Assembly: GCA_002323995.1 (NCBI GenBank)
Contig: DCQY01000020.1
Span: 1 to 17,481 of the forward strand
Reading direction: 5' to 3'
Length of the DNA stretch: 17,481 nt
DNA from: Akkermansiaceae bacterium UBA1506
GTDB lineage: Bacteria > Verrucomicrobiota > Verrucomicrobiia > Verrucomicrobiales > DEV007
This document shows positions 7,333 to 15,531 of the stretch, piece after piece; the first letter of the stretch is position 1, and each line of letters starts with the position of its first letter. Both the position numbers and the translations under genes were made by a program. The notes under the pieces were generated by a model, which saw nothing but the letters and a program-made list of their open reading frames with translations, had not been told where the DNA came from and searched no databases.

Positions 7333-7345
7333 GTCGGCGTAAACG

Positions 7346-9481
7346 ATGGCTCTTTTCCAGATCAGCTCTGAGTTCAAACCCCAGGGGGATCAAGAACAGG
7401 CGATCGCCAAACTGACGAAATCGCTGACCGCAGGTAATCAGCATCAAACCCTGCTAGGGGTGACCGGCTCGGGTAAAACTTTTACTGTCGCCAATGTGAT
7501 TACTGCGCTGGACAAACCAACGCTGGTGATGTCACACAACAAGACACTGGCAGCACAGCTTTACAGTGAGCTCAAAAGCTTCTTCCCAGAAAATGCAGTA
7601 GAATATTTTGTTTCCTACTTCGACTACTATCAACCTGAGGCTTACATCCCCCGCACTGATACCTACATCGAAAAGGACTCATCGATTAACGATGAAATCG
7701 AGCGTCTTCGCCTTTCGGCAATGAGCTCACTGCTCACCCGAAGGGACGTCATCGTCATTGCCAGCGTTTCCTGCATCTATGGCTTAGGATCTCCCGAAGA
7801 CTATCAAAACATGATGGTGCCGGTGAGAGTCGGGCAAGAACTTGACCGGGATGAGCTCCTCAAGAACCTCGTCTCGATTCTCTACGAGCGAAACGATATC
7901 GACTTTTCCCGAGGCAAATTCCGGGTCCGTGGTGATGTGGTCGAGGTCTACCCTGCCTACCTCGATGAGACGGCCATTCGTGTGGAGTTCTTCGGGGATG
8001 AAATTGATCGAATTACCGAATTTGACCCTTTGACAGGAACCGCTCGTTCCCAACTTAACAAGACAACGTTCTACCCCGCCAAGCAGTTCGTCACACCCAA
8101 GGATAAGATGAACAAAGCGATCAAGGCTATTCGGGAAGAGCTTAAAGAACGCATCGAGCATTTTGAAAAAGACCAGCAATACCTAGAAGCTCAGCGCATC
8201 AAGCAGCGCACCGAATATGATATCGAGATGATGCAGGAAATGGGATTCTGCCAAGGCATTGAGAACTACTCGCGCCATCTCACTGGCCGCCCTCCCGGAG
8301 CCACTCCGGGCACACTGCTCGACTTCTTTCCGGACGATTTCTTCACCGTTATCGACGAGTCCCACGTCAGCATCCCACAAATCGGTGGAATGTACGAGGG
8401 CGACCGCTCCCGAAAGCAAACTCTGGTCAACTTTGGTTTTCGCCTCCCAAGCGCTCTGGACAACCGACCCCTGCGATTTGACGAATACATGGGCGCTACC
8501 AACCAGCGCCTCTACGTTAGCGCTACTCCTGCGAAATTTGAAATTCAGAACTCGATTGCTGGAAATCAGGACTACATCCCTCATCAGAGGAAAAAGATCG
8601 GGGAAGAGGAATTGGCCCCAGAACGGCTTCCCCGTATCTCCGGGAGCAAGCAGCCAGTGGATTCATTCGATGCTAACACGGAAGGTAAGGATCTTATTGT
8701 CGAACTAATCATTCGCCCAACGGGATTGCTTGACCCGGTCTTGACATTGCGCCCCCTCAAAGAGCAGATCGATGAAACCATCGAACTCTGCCGACAGCGT
8801 ATCGAAAAAGGTGAGCGGGTCCTCGTCACTACCCTGACCAAGCGCACTGCCGAAGACCTCACTGACTACCTCAGAAATGTTGGCCTTAAAGTTCGATACA
8901 TCCACGCCGATGTGGACGCCATCGAGAGGGTCGAAATTCTCCGAAGCCTTCGCGCTGCCGAGATTGATATTCTTGTCGGTATAAATCTGCTTAGAGAAGG
9001 CTTAGACCTGCCGGAGGTGAGTCTTGTCTGTATCCTCGATGCCGATAAAGAGGGTTTTCTCAGAAGCGAAACCAGCCTGATACAGACGGTCGGTCGCGCC
9101 GCGCGTCATATTAATGGTGAGGCCGTTCTCTTTGCTGACAAAATAACTGACTCTATCCAGTCACTGATAAATATCACCGAATACCGGCGTCGCGTTCAGC
9201 AGGAGCACAACGAAAAACACGGTATCACCCCACAGAGTGTGAAGCGCGGTATTCAGGAGACACTCAAGCTTTACTCCGAGGGTGAGGACGTCGAAAAGTC
9301 CCTCGTCGCCGATTCTGGTGAGGATATCGATACTTTGGCCGTAATCAGCGAACTCGAAGAAGAGATGCAGGAAGCAGCCTCCAAGCTTGAGTTTGAGCGG
9401 GCCGCGCTCATACGGGACCAGATCAATAAGCTGAAAAAGAACTCGGGAGATAGGCCTCTTCCAGTCAAAAAGAAGCGCTAA
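7346..9481 (+). CDS. uvrB: Excinuclease ABC subunit B (UvrB)
   Basis: Damage-verifying ATPase of nucleotide excision repair; it receives DNA from UvrA and recruits UvrC. Walker A GVTGSGKT at 38-45; the damage-binding beta-hairpin region YFVSYFDYYQPEAYIPRTDT (87-106); DESH at 337-340; helicase motif RLYVSATP (388-395); RPTGLLDP (457-464); LVGINLLREGLDLPEVSL (543-560); QTVGRAARH (580-588); a C-terminal UVR domain (about 665-700, EEMQEAASKLEFERAALIRD) for UvrC contact. At 711 aa it is longer than the usual 660-680. The excess is an insertion of about 44 residues (403-448) between SATPAKFEI and the RPTGLLDP strand, where E. coli UvrB has only a short linker. The ATG has no Shine-Dalgarno but the N-terminus MALFQISSEFKPQGDQ is family-like. 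Confidence 0.97.
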   Translation: MALFQISSEFKPQGDQEQAIAKLTKSLTAGNQHQTLLGVTGSGKTFTVANVITALDKPTLVMSHNKTLAAQLYSELKSFFPENAVEYFVSYFDYYQPEAYIPRTDTYIEKDSSINDEIERLRLSAMSSLLTRRDVIVIASVSCIYGLGSPEDYQNMMVPVRVGQELDRDELLKNLVSILYERNDIDFSRGKFRVRGDVVEVYPAYLDETAIRVEFFGDEIDRITEFDPLTGTARSQLNKTTFYPAKQFVTPKDKMNKAIKAIREELKERIEHFEKDQQYLEAQRIKQRTEYDIEMMQEMGFCQGIENYSRHLTGRPPGATPGTLLDFFPDDFFTVIDESHVSIPQIGGMYEGDRSRKQTLVNFGFRLPSALDNRPLRFDEYMGATNQRLYVSATPAKFEIQNSIAGNQDYIPHQRKKIGEEELAPERLPRISGSKQPVDSFDANTEGKDLIVELIIRPTGLLDPVLTLRPLKEQIDETIELCRQRIEKGERVLVTTLTKRTAEDLTDYLRNVGLKVRYIHADVDAIERVEILRSLRAAEIDILVGINLLREGLDLPEVSLVCILDADKEGFLRSETSLIQTVGRAARHINGEAVLFADKITDSIQSLINITEYRRRVQQEHNEKHGITPQSVKRGIQETLKLYSEGEDVEKSLVADSGEDIDTLAVISELEEEMQEAASKLEFERAALIRDQINKLKKNSGDRPLPVKKKR

Positions 9482-9492
9482 CACTCCCGAGT
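9441..9492. repeat. 9-bp inverted repeat at the convergent uvrB/CPBP gene ends
   Basis: ACTCGGGAG (9441-9449) and its exact complement CTCCCGAGT (9484-9492) flank a 34-base loop spanning the uvrB stop codon. There is no T-run on either side, so it is not a classical terminator, but a hairpin could form on either strand and help end both convergent transcripts, whose genes lie only 15 bp apart. Confidence 0.4.
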
Positions 9493-9496
9493 CCCG

Positions 9497-10225
9497 TCAC
9501 AGGCCTGCCGATTTGAGGACTTCCCAGCCTACCCACATGATCGCTAGGTCAATGATCATGTGACTGAACCAGACTCCTCCCATACTATTGGTGCGATGAT
9601 AAATCCAACTCCACACAGCACCACCAAGACCGACACAGGCACCTAAAGTGAACGCCCATCCAATGGGGAAAAATTGACTCAGTACCACCACGTGATGGGA
9701 AGCAAATCCAACCGCAGCAACGAGTACAGCCACGCCTATCGGCATCAATCTTCTGGCATTTCCAAAAACAAACCAACGCCAGTAAAATTCTTCTAAGGCA
9801 GCGTGAAAAAAGGAAATAAATAGCGCAAAGAGAAGATAGTGATTCGCTACTCCAAGTCCGATAATTCGTTCGGAGATCCTTAAGACGTTCTCTCCCACGA
9901 TCACTCCGAGCGGTGAGAATTTGAATAGATAAAACAGCAGCGCACTCACCGCAATTCCAAAGACAATCCCCTCGACCATCGAAATCTTGTGACGCCGTTT
10001 CAATGATCGATCGATCATTGGCTCCTTTAAGATAGAAAAAGTCGCTAGGATCGGCCAGCCAAGAAGAAAGATTTTCGCGGCAATGTAGAATCCATTGCCA
10101 AAAGCAGTGCCCGGAAAGAGAACAAAATAGAAAAAAGAAGACGCCAACGGAACCACTAGCGCTGGCAGCAGAACGACCCAGCGACGGCCTTGGTCGGATT
10201 GAATTTCGAGATCGTAATCACTCAT
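9497..10225 (-). CDS. CPBP-family intramembrane metalloprotease (CAAX protease/Abi type)
   Basis: A 242-aa polytopic membrane protein with about six to eight hydrophobic segments. The three CPBP (Rce1/Abi) signatures are in order: Glu145-Glu146 with Arg150 (EEFYWR, EExxxR), F174-x3-H178 (FASHH), and His222-x3-Asp226 (HMIID, where Asn is more common than Asp). These residues bind the catalytic water/metal in Rce1-type glutamate-dependent proteases. Bacterial members act in peptide processing, bacteriocin self-immunity or signal-peptide breakdown; nothing nearby indicates a substrate. The gene converges on uvrB (15 bp gap) and diverges from efp across 136 bp. CAGGG lies about ten bases before the ATG. 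Confidence 0.85.
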   Translation of the reverse strand: MSDYDLEIQSDQGRRWVVLLPALVVPLASSFFYFVLFPGTAFGNGFYIAAKIFLLGWPILATFSILKEPMIDRSLKRRHKISMVEGIVFGIAVSALLFYLFKFSPLGVIVGENVLRISERIIGLGVANHYLLFALFISFFHAALEEFYWRWFVFGNARRLMPIGVAVLVAAVGFASHHVVVLSQFFPIGWAFTLGACVGLGGAVWSWIYHRTNSMGGVWFSHMIIDLAIMWVGWEVLKSAGL

Positions 10226-10275
10226 TATAACACCCTGCCGCGCTGACTTAAGCTCTCAAATCATTATTTCCGATC

Positions 10276-10304
10276 TTGTGATCGACAGAAACGATGGCAA
10301 TATT
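10276..10304 (+). promoter_or_regulatory. Weak candidate efp promoter
   Basis: TTGTGA (10276-10281), 17 bp, AATATT (10299-10304, 4/6 match to -10). It lies in the 136-bp divergent gap between the CPBP gene and efp and would give a leader of about 50 nt. Matches are modest. Confidence 0.25.
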
Positions 10305-10318
10305 TCCCTCCGCCCCTA

Positions 10319-10333
10319 AAGTTAAGATAACTT
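10319..10333. repeat. Palindrome in the efp leader
   Basis: AAGTTA (10319-10324), AGA, TAACTT (10328-10333): a perfect 6-bp inverted repeat with a 3-bp centre, 28 bp before the efp start codon. It could be an operator or a small leader hairpin; being AT-rich, it could also be chance. Confidence 0.35.
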
Positions 10334-10361
10334 AATCATTTAACTCGACCCTCTCAAAACC

Positions 10362-10925
10362 ATGGCAGCTACCGTTGCAACGAACCTCAAACGTGGACAG
10401 TGCATCTCCTACAAAGGAGAGTCCGGTAAAGTTCTGAATCTTGAGCACCGCACCCCCGGCAAGGGTAACGCCCTGATCATGGCGACGATTCGTTCTTTCC
10501 AAACCGGTAAAACCAAAGACATCCGCTTCGCCTCGAGCGATAAAGTGGAAATCGTGCCTGCCGACACCGTAAAAGTAGAGTTCAGCTATTCCGACCAGAC
10601 TGGTTACCACTTCATGGACACTACCACCTACGATACCATCACATTTCAAGAAGACTTCGTAGAAGACTGTAAGGATCTCCTCACCGACGGCCTCGCCGTC
10701 GACATCCAGTATGTAGCTGATAAGGCCGTTTCCATCGACCTACCTTCCAATATTGAGATGGAGGTGACAGAGTCCGCCCCCGGCGTTAAGGGCGATACTG
10801 CGACTTCTGCGACCAAAGAAGCAACGCTCGAAACCGGACTCCTCATTCAGGTGCCTCTCTTTGTCGGCCCCGGCGACCGTATTAAAGTCAGCAGTGAAGA
10901 CAAAAAATACGTCGGTCGGGCCTAG
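10362..10925 (+). CDS. efp: Translation elongation factor P
   Basis: EF-P relieves ribosome stalling at polyproline stretches by binding between the P and E sites. The 187-aa length is standard. Domain I (about 1-66) contains the modification loop TPGKGNA with Lys34, the position that is beta-lysylated in E. coli, so a lysine-type modification is expected rather than the arginine rhamnosylation of other lineages. Domain II spans about 67-130. Domain III (130-187) carries the EF-P signature ATKEATLETGLLIQVPLFV then GDRIKV. The ATG has no Shine-Dalgarno. An M50-like gene begins 18 bp after its stop codon and is probably co-transcribed. No modification enzyme gene (epmA/epmB) is in the window. 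Confidence 0.96.
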   Translation: MAATVATNLKRGQCISYKGESGKVLNLEHRTPGKGNALIMATIRSFQTGKTKDIRFASSDKVEIVPADTVKVEFSYSDQTGYHFMDTTTYDTITFQEDFVEDCKDLLTDGLAVDIQYVADKAVSIDLPSNIEMEVTESAPGVKGDTATSATKEATLETGLLIQVPLFVGPGDRIKVSSEDKKYVGRA

Positions 10926-10943
10926 TTCTCGCCTCCCTCTCCC

Positions 10944-11774
10944 GTGTCCCGAAAAAGACCGAAGAACAAGCGTAGCAGGAGTCGTAAATCGTCTCCAACC
11001 CACGGCTTGTCAGCTTTTGCAGCGGATTCTGCCAGCGGCCTCGCCCTGCTCGGTGATATCGCCGGTTCAAAGGCTGTAAAGTTTATCACCGGGCTTCTAC
11101 TGCTGCCAGTCTGCTGGATTCTTCTTGAGACGTTTCTCGTTCTTCTGCAGGCGGACACTCTGGTCGGTCAATACTGGAAGTCGAAAGAGTTCCTTGCCTT
11201 CGGTCTCGCCAGCCTTCTCTCGATCACACTTTTTTTTGTGTGGCGGAGCCGAATCATGATGTGGCTTTACGTCGCTGGCCATGAACTCACCCATGCTCTC
11301 TTCGTTCTACTATGCCGCGGCAAAGTAACAAAGGTGCATATCTCCCCGGATGGAGGCCACATCCTGACCAACCGCAACAACTTTGTGATATCGCTCTCTC
11401 CGTATTTTTTTCCTTTCTACTCAGCAGTCGCTATTCTTGGGTGGGCAATTACCGAATGGATCATCAAAGACGCTGGCACTCTCGATCCTCTCTGGCTCTA
11501 TGCCCTGATCGGATTCACTTGGATGTTCCACCTTACCTTCACTCTCTGGATGATTATTCGGGAACAACCCGATGTGGATCAAAACGGAAAGCTCTTTTCG
11601 TTTACCGTGATCTTTTCGGTCAACGTTTTGCTGATTTGCACGATGCTAATCGTGGCTTCGCCCACCGCCACCTTTAAAGCATTTGGACTCTCTCTATGGG
11701 CCAACGGCGGCAGCTTCTTCACTCGTTTGTCTGAATCCGCTCTGGAGATGTATGAGCTTTTTCCTTTCGGCTAG
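10944..11774 (+). CDS. M50-like membrane metallopeptidase (putative), GTG start
   Basis: A 276-aa integral membrane protein with a very basic N-terminus (MSRKRPKNKRSRSRK). Hydrophobic segments lie near 48-68, 83-100, 105-124, 146-174, 185-205 and 217-239. The third contains GHELTHALF with HExxH at His113, Glu114 and His117, a zinc-binding signature embedded in membrane as in M50/site-2-type peptidases. A candidate third ligand is an Asp in EQPDVDQNG (207-214) after a later helix; this is inference. The substrate is unknown. The only start consistent with the full frame near the 5' end is a GTG without Shine-Dalgarno, 18 bp after efp. The last 56 bp overlap the end of the opposite-strand TPR-peptidase gene. 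Confidence 0.7.
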   Translation: MSRKRPKNKRSRSRKSSPTHGLSAFAADSASGLALLGDIAGSKAVKFITGLLLLPVCWILLETFLVLLQADTLVGQYWKSKEFLAFGLASLLSITLFFVWRSRIMMWLYVAGHELTHALFVLLCRGKVTKVHISPDGGHILTNRNNFVISLSPYFFPFYSAVAILGWAITEWIIKDAGTLDPLWLYALIGFTWMFHLTFTLWMIIREQPDVDQNGKLFSFTVIFSVNVLLICTMLIVASPTATFKAFGLSLWANGGSFFTRLSESALEMYELFPFG

Positions 11775-14394
11775 GTTCCGAAACAGCTCCTTCTTCAATC
11801 TCTTGAGCGTTCAACTCCCGAAGCAGCGCGTAAGCATCGCGATAACGAGGCGAATCCGCCAACGCATCCATGACATGACGCTTAGAACGAGCGGCGTCGT
11901 CGGGCTGAAGCACTCTAGCAAGCCGATAATTGACCTCGGAGGGATTCGTTGGCGCCAGCTTGAGTGACTTCTCAAACGCACCTACTGCCGCTTCGCGATT
12001 ATCGAGCGCGGCATGTGCGCATGCGCTGCAATAGTGGGTTCGCTCTAGGAATGGATTGATCGCAGTGCTGCGACCGGCATTGGCGATAATACTTTCCCAG
12101 CTCTCCGTCTCGAAGCCCACGTCAATGAGCCTATTAAAGGAATCGAAAGCCTCAGCTGAATGAGAGGCAAATTCTTCGAGCGCGGCCAGCTCTCCTTCTT
12201 TATCGTCCATCTTGCGATATGCTGTCGCCTTCACACCATAGCCGTTGCCTGGCCCTGTGTAACGAGGAAGCAAGCCGATGAGACGATCCGCCTGTTTCAC
12301 CACAGTCGCCCATTGCTCCTTCTCGATGAGATGCTGCAGGTGACTTTGTAAAGCCCAGAAATTCCTCGGATTTTTCTTTAAAAATGCAGCTACCGCGATT
12401 GAGCTGACCGGATTGACTTCCTCAGGGTCAGGGACTGTCCAATCGACATCCTTACCGAAATCAGTCGCAAGCTGCAGCGCTTCATCGCGAAAAGCGATCT
12501 CCAGCTCTTCCATCGGGATCGTGTGCGCAGCTATGGCCTCATTAATGAGAGAACCATCACCCAAATCTGCGAGAATCCCTCGGAGAGCTTCCATGCCGAA
12601 ATTATCGACGATAAACTCCACCACCAACATAGATTGGTAGTAGGCAAACATGATGTGCTGACCACTCTTCGCTTGGAAAAAAGCCTGACTCATTTCGCTG
12701 ATCGGGGTGAGCGCCTCTTCCTCAAGTATCATCTTTCGATAAGACGGCGTCATGGTCTGTCCCCAGAGAGCGTTGCGCTGGATTTCTTCGTAGACCGAAA
12801 TCCCCTCACTTAGCCAACGTGGCATCTTGTTTTTAGTCGCTGTAAGCGTGACCACGTGACAATACTCATGCCAAAGAGTAGCCTCCCAGTTGTTTTTACC
12901 GGCCGTCACGCTGCCCGGGCTGTTCATAGTTACCACTGACCCAAAACAGACCCCGAGCAACCCCTGACCTCCGAGTGATCCAAAAGAGCGAATCGCGAAG
13001 TCCTGCTGGTTAGGATAGAACTCAACCAATGTTCGATCTTCTATGGTGAGGCCGTATTTCTCACCGAGGACCTTTTTTGCCTCGCTCAGGAGATCCACAA
13101 CGCGATCACCATATATCTCGGCCTCCTCAACGGGTAACCGGATGATGAAATCATCTGTCTCGACAGAAGCGAAGCTTTCTATCTCCTTTTTGAGAATTTC
13201 TAAGTTATAAGCAAGGACATTATACTCATCAACTTCACCCACTTCGGCAGCAAGCGGCCATGCTCTATCGACCTCTCCAAGTCGCAAGTAATCCAGTGCC
13301 ATTTGCAACTTGGAGGGCAGGAAATCCGGATCCATCTCGAGGGCCCGTATTTGGCTCTCAACTCCCTCGCGATAGCGGTATTTGCGTGACAGAACTCTCC
13401 CGATGAGGTAGTCGATTTCTGGATTACCAGACCAGACCTCAAGTGCCCGGTCTCGAGCCTCATTGAAGCCGGCTTTATCGTTAAATTGCAATTCCGCAAG
13501 AACCGCTCGGTAGGCAGCCGATCGCGGCTCCAGAGGATTCACTTTCTCGACCAGATCAAGAATCTCTTTTGCCTCGTCATAAAGTTCGAAATTGATTGCT
13601 GCCTCAGCCTGCAGAAGCATGGCTTCGGTGTGAAGCGGAGCTGCTTCTATCACCTTACTGAGATACTTTTCTCCAGTCTCGCGGTTATTGGGAAGGAAAG
13701 CCCTCGCAAGACCAAATAACAGATCAGGGTTATCCGGCTCCAGTTTCAAACCACCCTGAAACTCTGATGCCGCCCGCGCATAGTCATCTTTTCTAAGTGC
13801 CAGTTCCCCAGCCGCGATGAATGCATCGACAAGGCCGTCCGGAATGCTCTTTCCTTTTGGCTCTACTGCTTTGGCTTGGCCGAAATATTTTTCTAACACA
13901 ACCGCAGGATCCGCTCCAAGAACAAGCGCTGCTTGCCCAAGCTCAACATAGTCACGCGGAGTGCGCTCACGCGTCGGGACGGAAGACGCGGCCCGATTGA
14001 TGCCTGCCAACATTTTGGCTGCCTCGTCATCGCTCCCTGTTCGTGCAAAAAGTTCATGGGCTCTTAACAGGGCCCCAAGCGCATCAGGAAAGAGGTTGGT
14101 CGTTGCAATTGCCTCGTCAACCGCGTCGTCATAGCGCCCGATTTTTTCGAGGGCCTGAAAACGAAGGGTGCGCCACTCCCACGAAGGTTGTCCTCGGCTG
14201 AGGGAATAATCGCAGATCTGGATCACGAAATCATAGCCTCCCTGCTGGAAGATTTGTCGAACCCTCGGAAGATTGTCTTCGTCATAGAAGCGCTTGTAGT
14301 CTGCCTGCCCCATGACAGTTCCCGTGATGCCGCAGATACTGAGCGCGAAAAAAGCTCGCAAAATCATCGACTGAGAGTTGCGGAATGAACTCAT
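11719..14394 (-). CDS. Secreted TPR protein with peptidase-MA-like gluzincin domain
   Basis: A large exported protein (891 aa from the ATG). The N-terminus MSSFRNSQSMILRAFFALSI ending in GTVMGQA is a signal peptide. Residues about 45-405 are helical TPR-like repeats (for example GGLKLEPDNPDLLFGLARAF, YDEAKEILDLVEKVNP). The middle (about 410-650) holds a metallopeptidase domain with His509-Glu510 and His513 in WHEYCHVVTL and Glu530 in WLSEGISVYEE, the HExxH…E gluzincin arrangement of the peptidase-MA-like family. The C-terminal third (about 670-865) returns to TPR-like helices. The frame also extends to an upstream TTG at 14403 (three more residues), and an internal ATG at 14367 is possible; no start has a clear Shine-Dalgarno. 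The target is unknown; the architecture suits an envelope protein acting on peptides or protein complexes. Confidence 0.85.
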   Translation of the reverse strand: MSSFRNSQSMILRAFFALSICGITGTVMGQADYKRFYDEDNLPRVRQIFQQGGYDFVIQICDYSLSRGQPSWEWRTLRFQALEKIGRYDDAVDEAIATTNLFPDALGALLRAHELFARTGSDDEAAKMLAGINRAASSVPTRERTPRDYVELGQAALVLGADPAVVLEKYFGQAKAVEPKGKSIPDGLVDAFIAAGELALRKDDYARAASEFQGGLKLEPDNPDLLFGLARAFLPNNRETGEKYLSKVIEAAPLHTEAMLLQAEAAINFELYDEAKEILDLVEKVNPLEPRSAAYRAVLAELQFNDKAGFNEARDRALEVWSGNPEIDYLIGRVLSRKYRYREGVESQIRALEMDPDFLPSKLQMALDYLRLGEVDRAWPLAAEVGEVDEYNVLAYNLEILKKEIESFASVETDDFIIRLPVEEAEIYGDRVVDLLSEAKKVLGEKYGLTIEDRTLVEFYPNQQDFAIRSFGSLGGQGLLGVCFGSVVTMNSPGSVTAGKNNWEATLWHEYCHVVTLTATKNKMPRWLSEGISVYEEIQRNALWGQTMTPSYRKMILEEEALTPISEMSQAFFQAKSGQHIMFAYYQSMLVVEFIVDNFGMEALRGILADLGDGSLINEAIAAHTIPMEELEIAFRDEALQLATDFGKDVDWTVPDPEEVNPVSSIAVAAFLKKNPRNFWALQSHLQHLIEKEQWATVVKQADRLIGLLPRYTGPGNGYGVKATAYRKMDDKEGELAALEEFASHSAEAFDSFNRLIDVGFETESWESIIANAGRSTAINPFLERTHYCSACAHAALDNREAAVGAFEKSLKLAPTNPSEVNYRLARVLQPDDAARSKRHVMDALADSPRYRDAYALLRELNAQEIEEGAVSEPSRKEKAHTSPERIQTNE

Positions 14395-14482
14395 AAAGTC
14401 CAATGAAACCGAAAATCCTGACTTGGTAAAGCACGTGAACCAGTCCAGTCATCCGCCTAGGTCGCAAAAAAATCGTGAGCCC

Positions 14483-14569
14483 ATGAAAATTATCTTTTCA
14501 GTGAATCGCTCTCTCATCTTGCAAACACAGCCGCGAGGCGCTTTGATGCAGATCAACAGATTACTTTGA
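14483..14569 (+). CDS. Possible 28-codon leader ORF before scpA
   Basis: ATG at 14483 opens a 28-codon frame (MKIIFSVNRSLILQTQPRGA…) whose TGA (14567-14569) overlaps the TTG start of scpA (14566-14568) as TTGA. That is the geometry expected for stop-start translational coupling. It occupies half of the 162-bp gap between the divergent TPR-peptidase gene and scpA. I do not recognise the peptide, and no good Shine-Dalgarno precedes it. It may be chance. Confidence 0.25.
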   Translation: MKIIFSVNRSLILQTQPRGALMQINRLL

Positions 14570-15495
14570 CCGATCCTGAAACAGAAGCCGCTGGAGAATT
14601 CCCGGTGCCCGCTCCAGTCGCCGAAAACGAAGCTCAAGTCGCTTCGGAAGACTCTTCTACGCCCATATCCGAAAACACCTCGAAACCTTCCGAAAATACA
14701 GAGTCACTCATGGCATCGGAAGCGGGCGAAGTTAGTGAAAATGATTCAATTGCCAGTGCCGATATTGCTGACTTCCTTTACAAAGTGGAACTCGACATTT
14801 TCGAGGGTCCAATGGACCTGCTGCTTTACCTGATCAAGCGAGACGAGATCGATATATACGACATTCCGATCGAAAACATCACGAAGCAGTACATGGGCTA
14901 TCTTGAGACCTTCAAGATGCTAAATATCGGCCTCGCTGGAGAGTTCCTCGTTATGGCGGCCAATCTCTGCTACATCAAAAGCCGCATGATGCTGCCTAAG
15001 CACGTGCAGCCACCCGAAGAGGATGCAGATGAAGAAGACCCACGCTGGGACCTGATCCGCCAGTTGATCGAATACAAGAAATTCAAGGATGCTGCCAACT
15101 ATCTCGGTAATCGCGAATCCGAGGAACAGGAACGCTTCAAACGCAAGCCTGACAGAATCGAAACCAACAAAGAAGAGTCCCGCCCACTCTCCGAAGATGT
15201 CGGCATCTTTGATCTTATCCGGGCCTTTCAGAACATTGTCGACCGCTTTCAAGACGAAGGGTTCGGTGAGATCGTGGACGACACTTACACTGTCAGCGAC
15301 AAGATTGACCATCTTCTCGAAAGGGTCGAACCTGGTAGGTCCATGTCGTTCGCTGAACTTTTCAAAGACGCAACGAGCAAAAACGAAATGATTGTTACTT
15401 TCTTGGCCCTGCTCGAACTGATGAAACTTAATTTTTTCTGCGTCCGGCAAGAGTCCATTCTGGGGGAAATCGAGCTTCAAAGAAACGACCAGTAG
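14566..15495 (+). CDS. scpA: Segregation and condensation protein A
   Basis: Kleisin subunit of the bacterial SMC-ScpAB condensin; it bridges the SMC heads and carries ScpB dimers. The family start YKVELDIFEGPMDLLLYLIK (about residue 71 on) leads into DEIDIYDIPI and the helix with LAGEFLVMAANLCYIKSRMM (125-144), which binds the SMC neck. The C-terminal winged helix (about 235-309) ends NEMIVTFLALLELMKLNFF. Before the core lie about 70 residues rich in Glu, Ser and Ala. The frame opens with TTG at 14566 (309 aa); an in-frame ATG at 14710 (residue 49) would shorten the extension to about 22 residues and is a serious alternative. Neither has a Shine-Dalgarno. scpB follows after 82 bp. Confidence 0.92.
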   Translation: MTDPETEAAGEFPVPAPVAENEAQVASEDSSTPISENTSKPSENTESLMASEAGEVSENDSIASADIADFLYKVELDIFEGPMDLLLYLIKRDEIDIYDIPIENITKQYMGYLETFKMLNIGLAGEFLVMAANLCYIKSRMMLPKHVQPPEEDADEEDPRWDLIRQLIEYKKFKDAANYLGNRESEEQERFKRKPDRIETNKEESRPLSEDVGIFDLIRAFQNIVDRFQDEGFGEIVDDTYTVSDKIDHLLERVEPGRSMSFAELFKDATSKNEMIVTFLALLELMKLNFFCVRQESILGEIELQRNDQ

Positions 15496-15518
15496 GATAG
15501 GAGAATCCGCTTTAAATT

Positions 15519-15531
15519 TGCTAATTTAGCA
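15519..15531. repeat. 13-bp palindrome between scpA and scpB
   Basis: TGCTAA-T-TTAGCA is a perfect 6-bp inverted repeat around a single central base, in the 82-bp AT-rich scpA-scpB gap. No T-run follows, so it is not a terminator. Its symmetry fits a transcription-factor operator. AAACTG also occurs twice just before scpB (AAACTGttttAAACTG). No convincing -35/-10 pair is visible. Confidence 0.4.

Noticed and set aside
7085..7447. Minus-strand ORF of 120 aa across the rpoZ-uvrB gap
   Set aside because: It runs antisense through rpoZ, the terminator and the uvrB start; no start signal or recognisable domain.
14920..15480. 186-aa minus-strand ORF inside scpA
   Set aside because: A shadow of a strongly conserved ScpA coding region; no family features.
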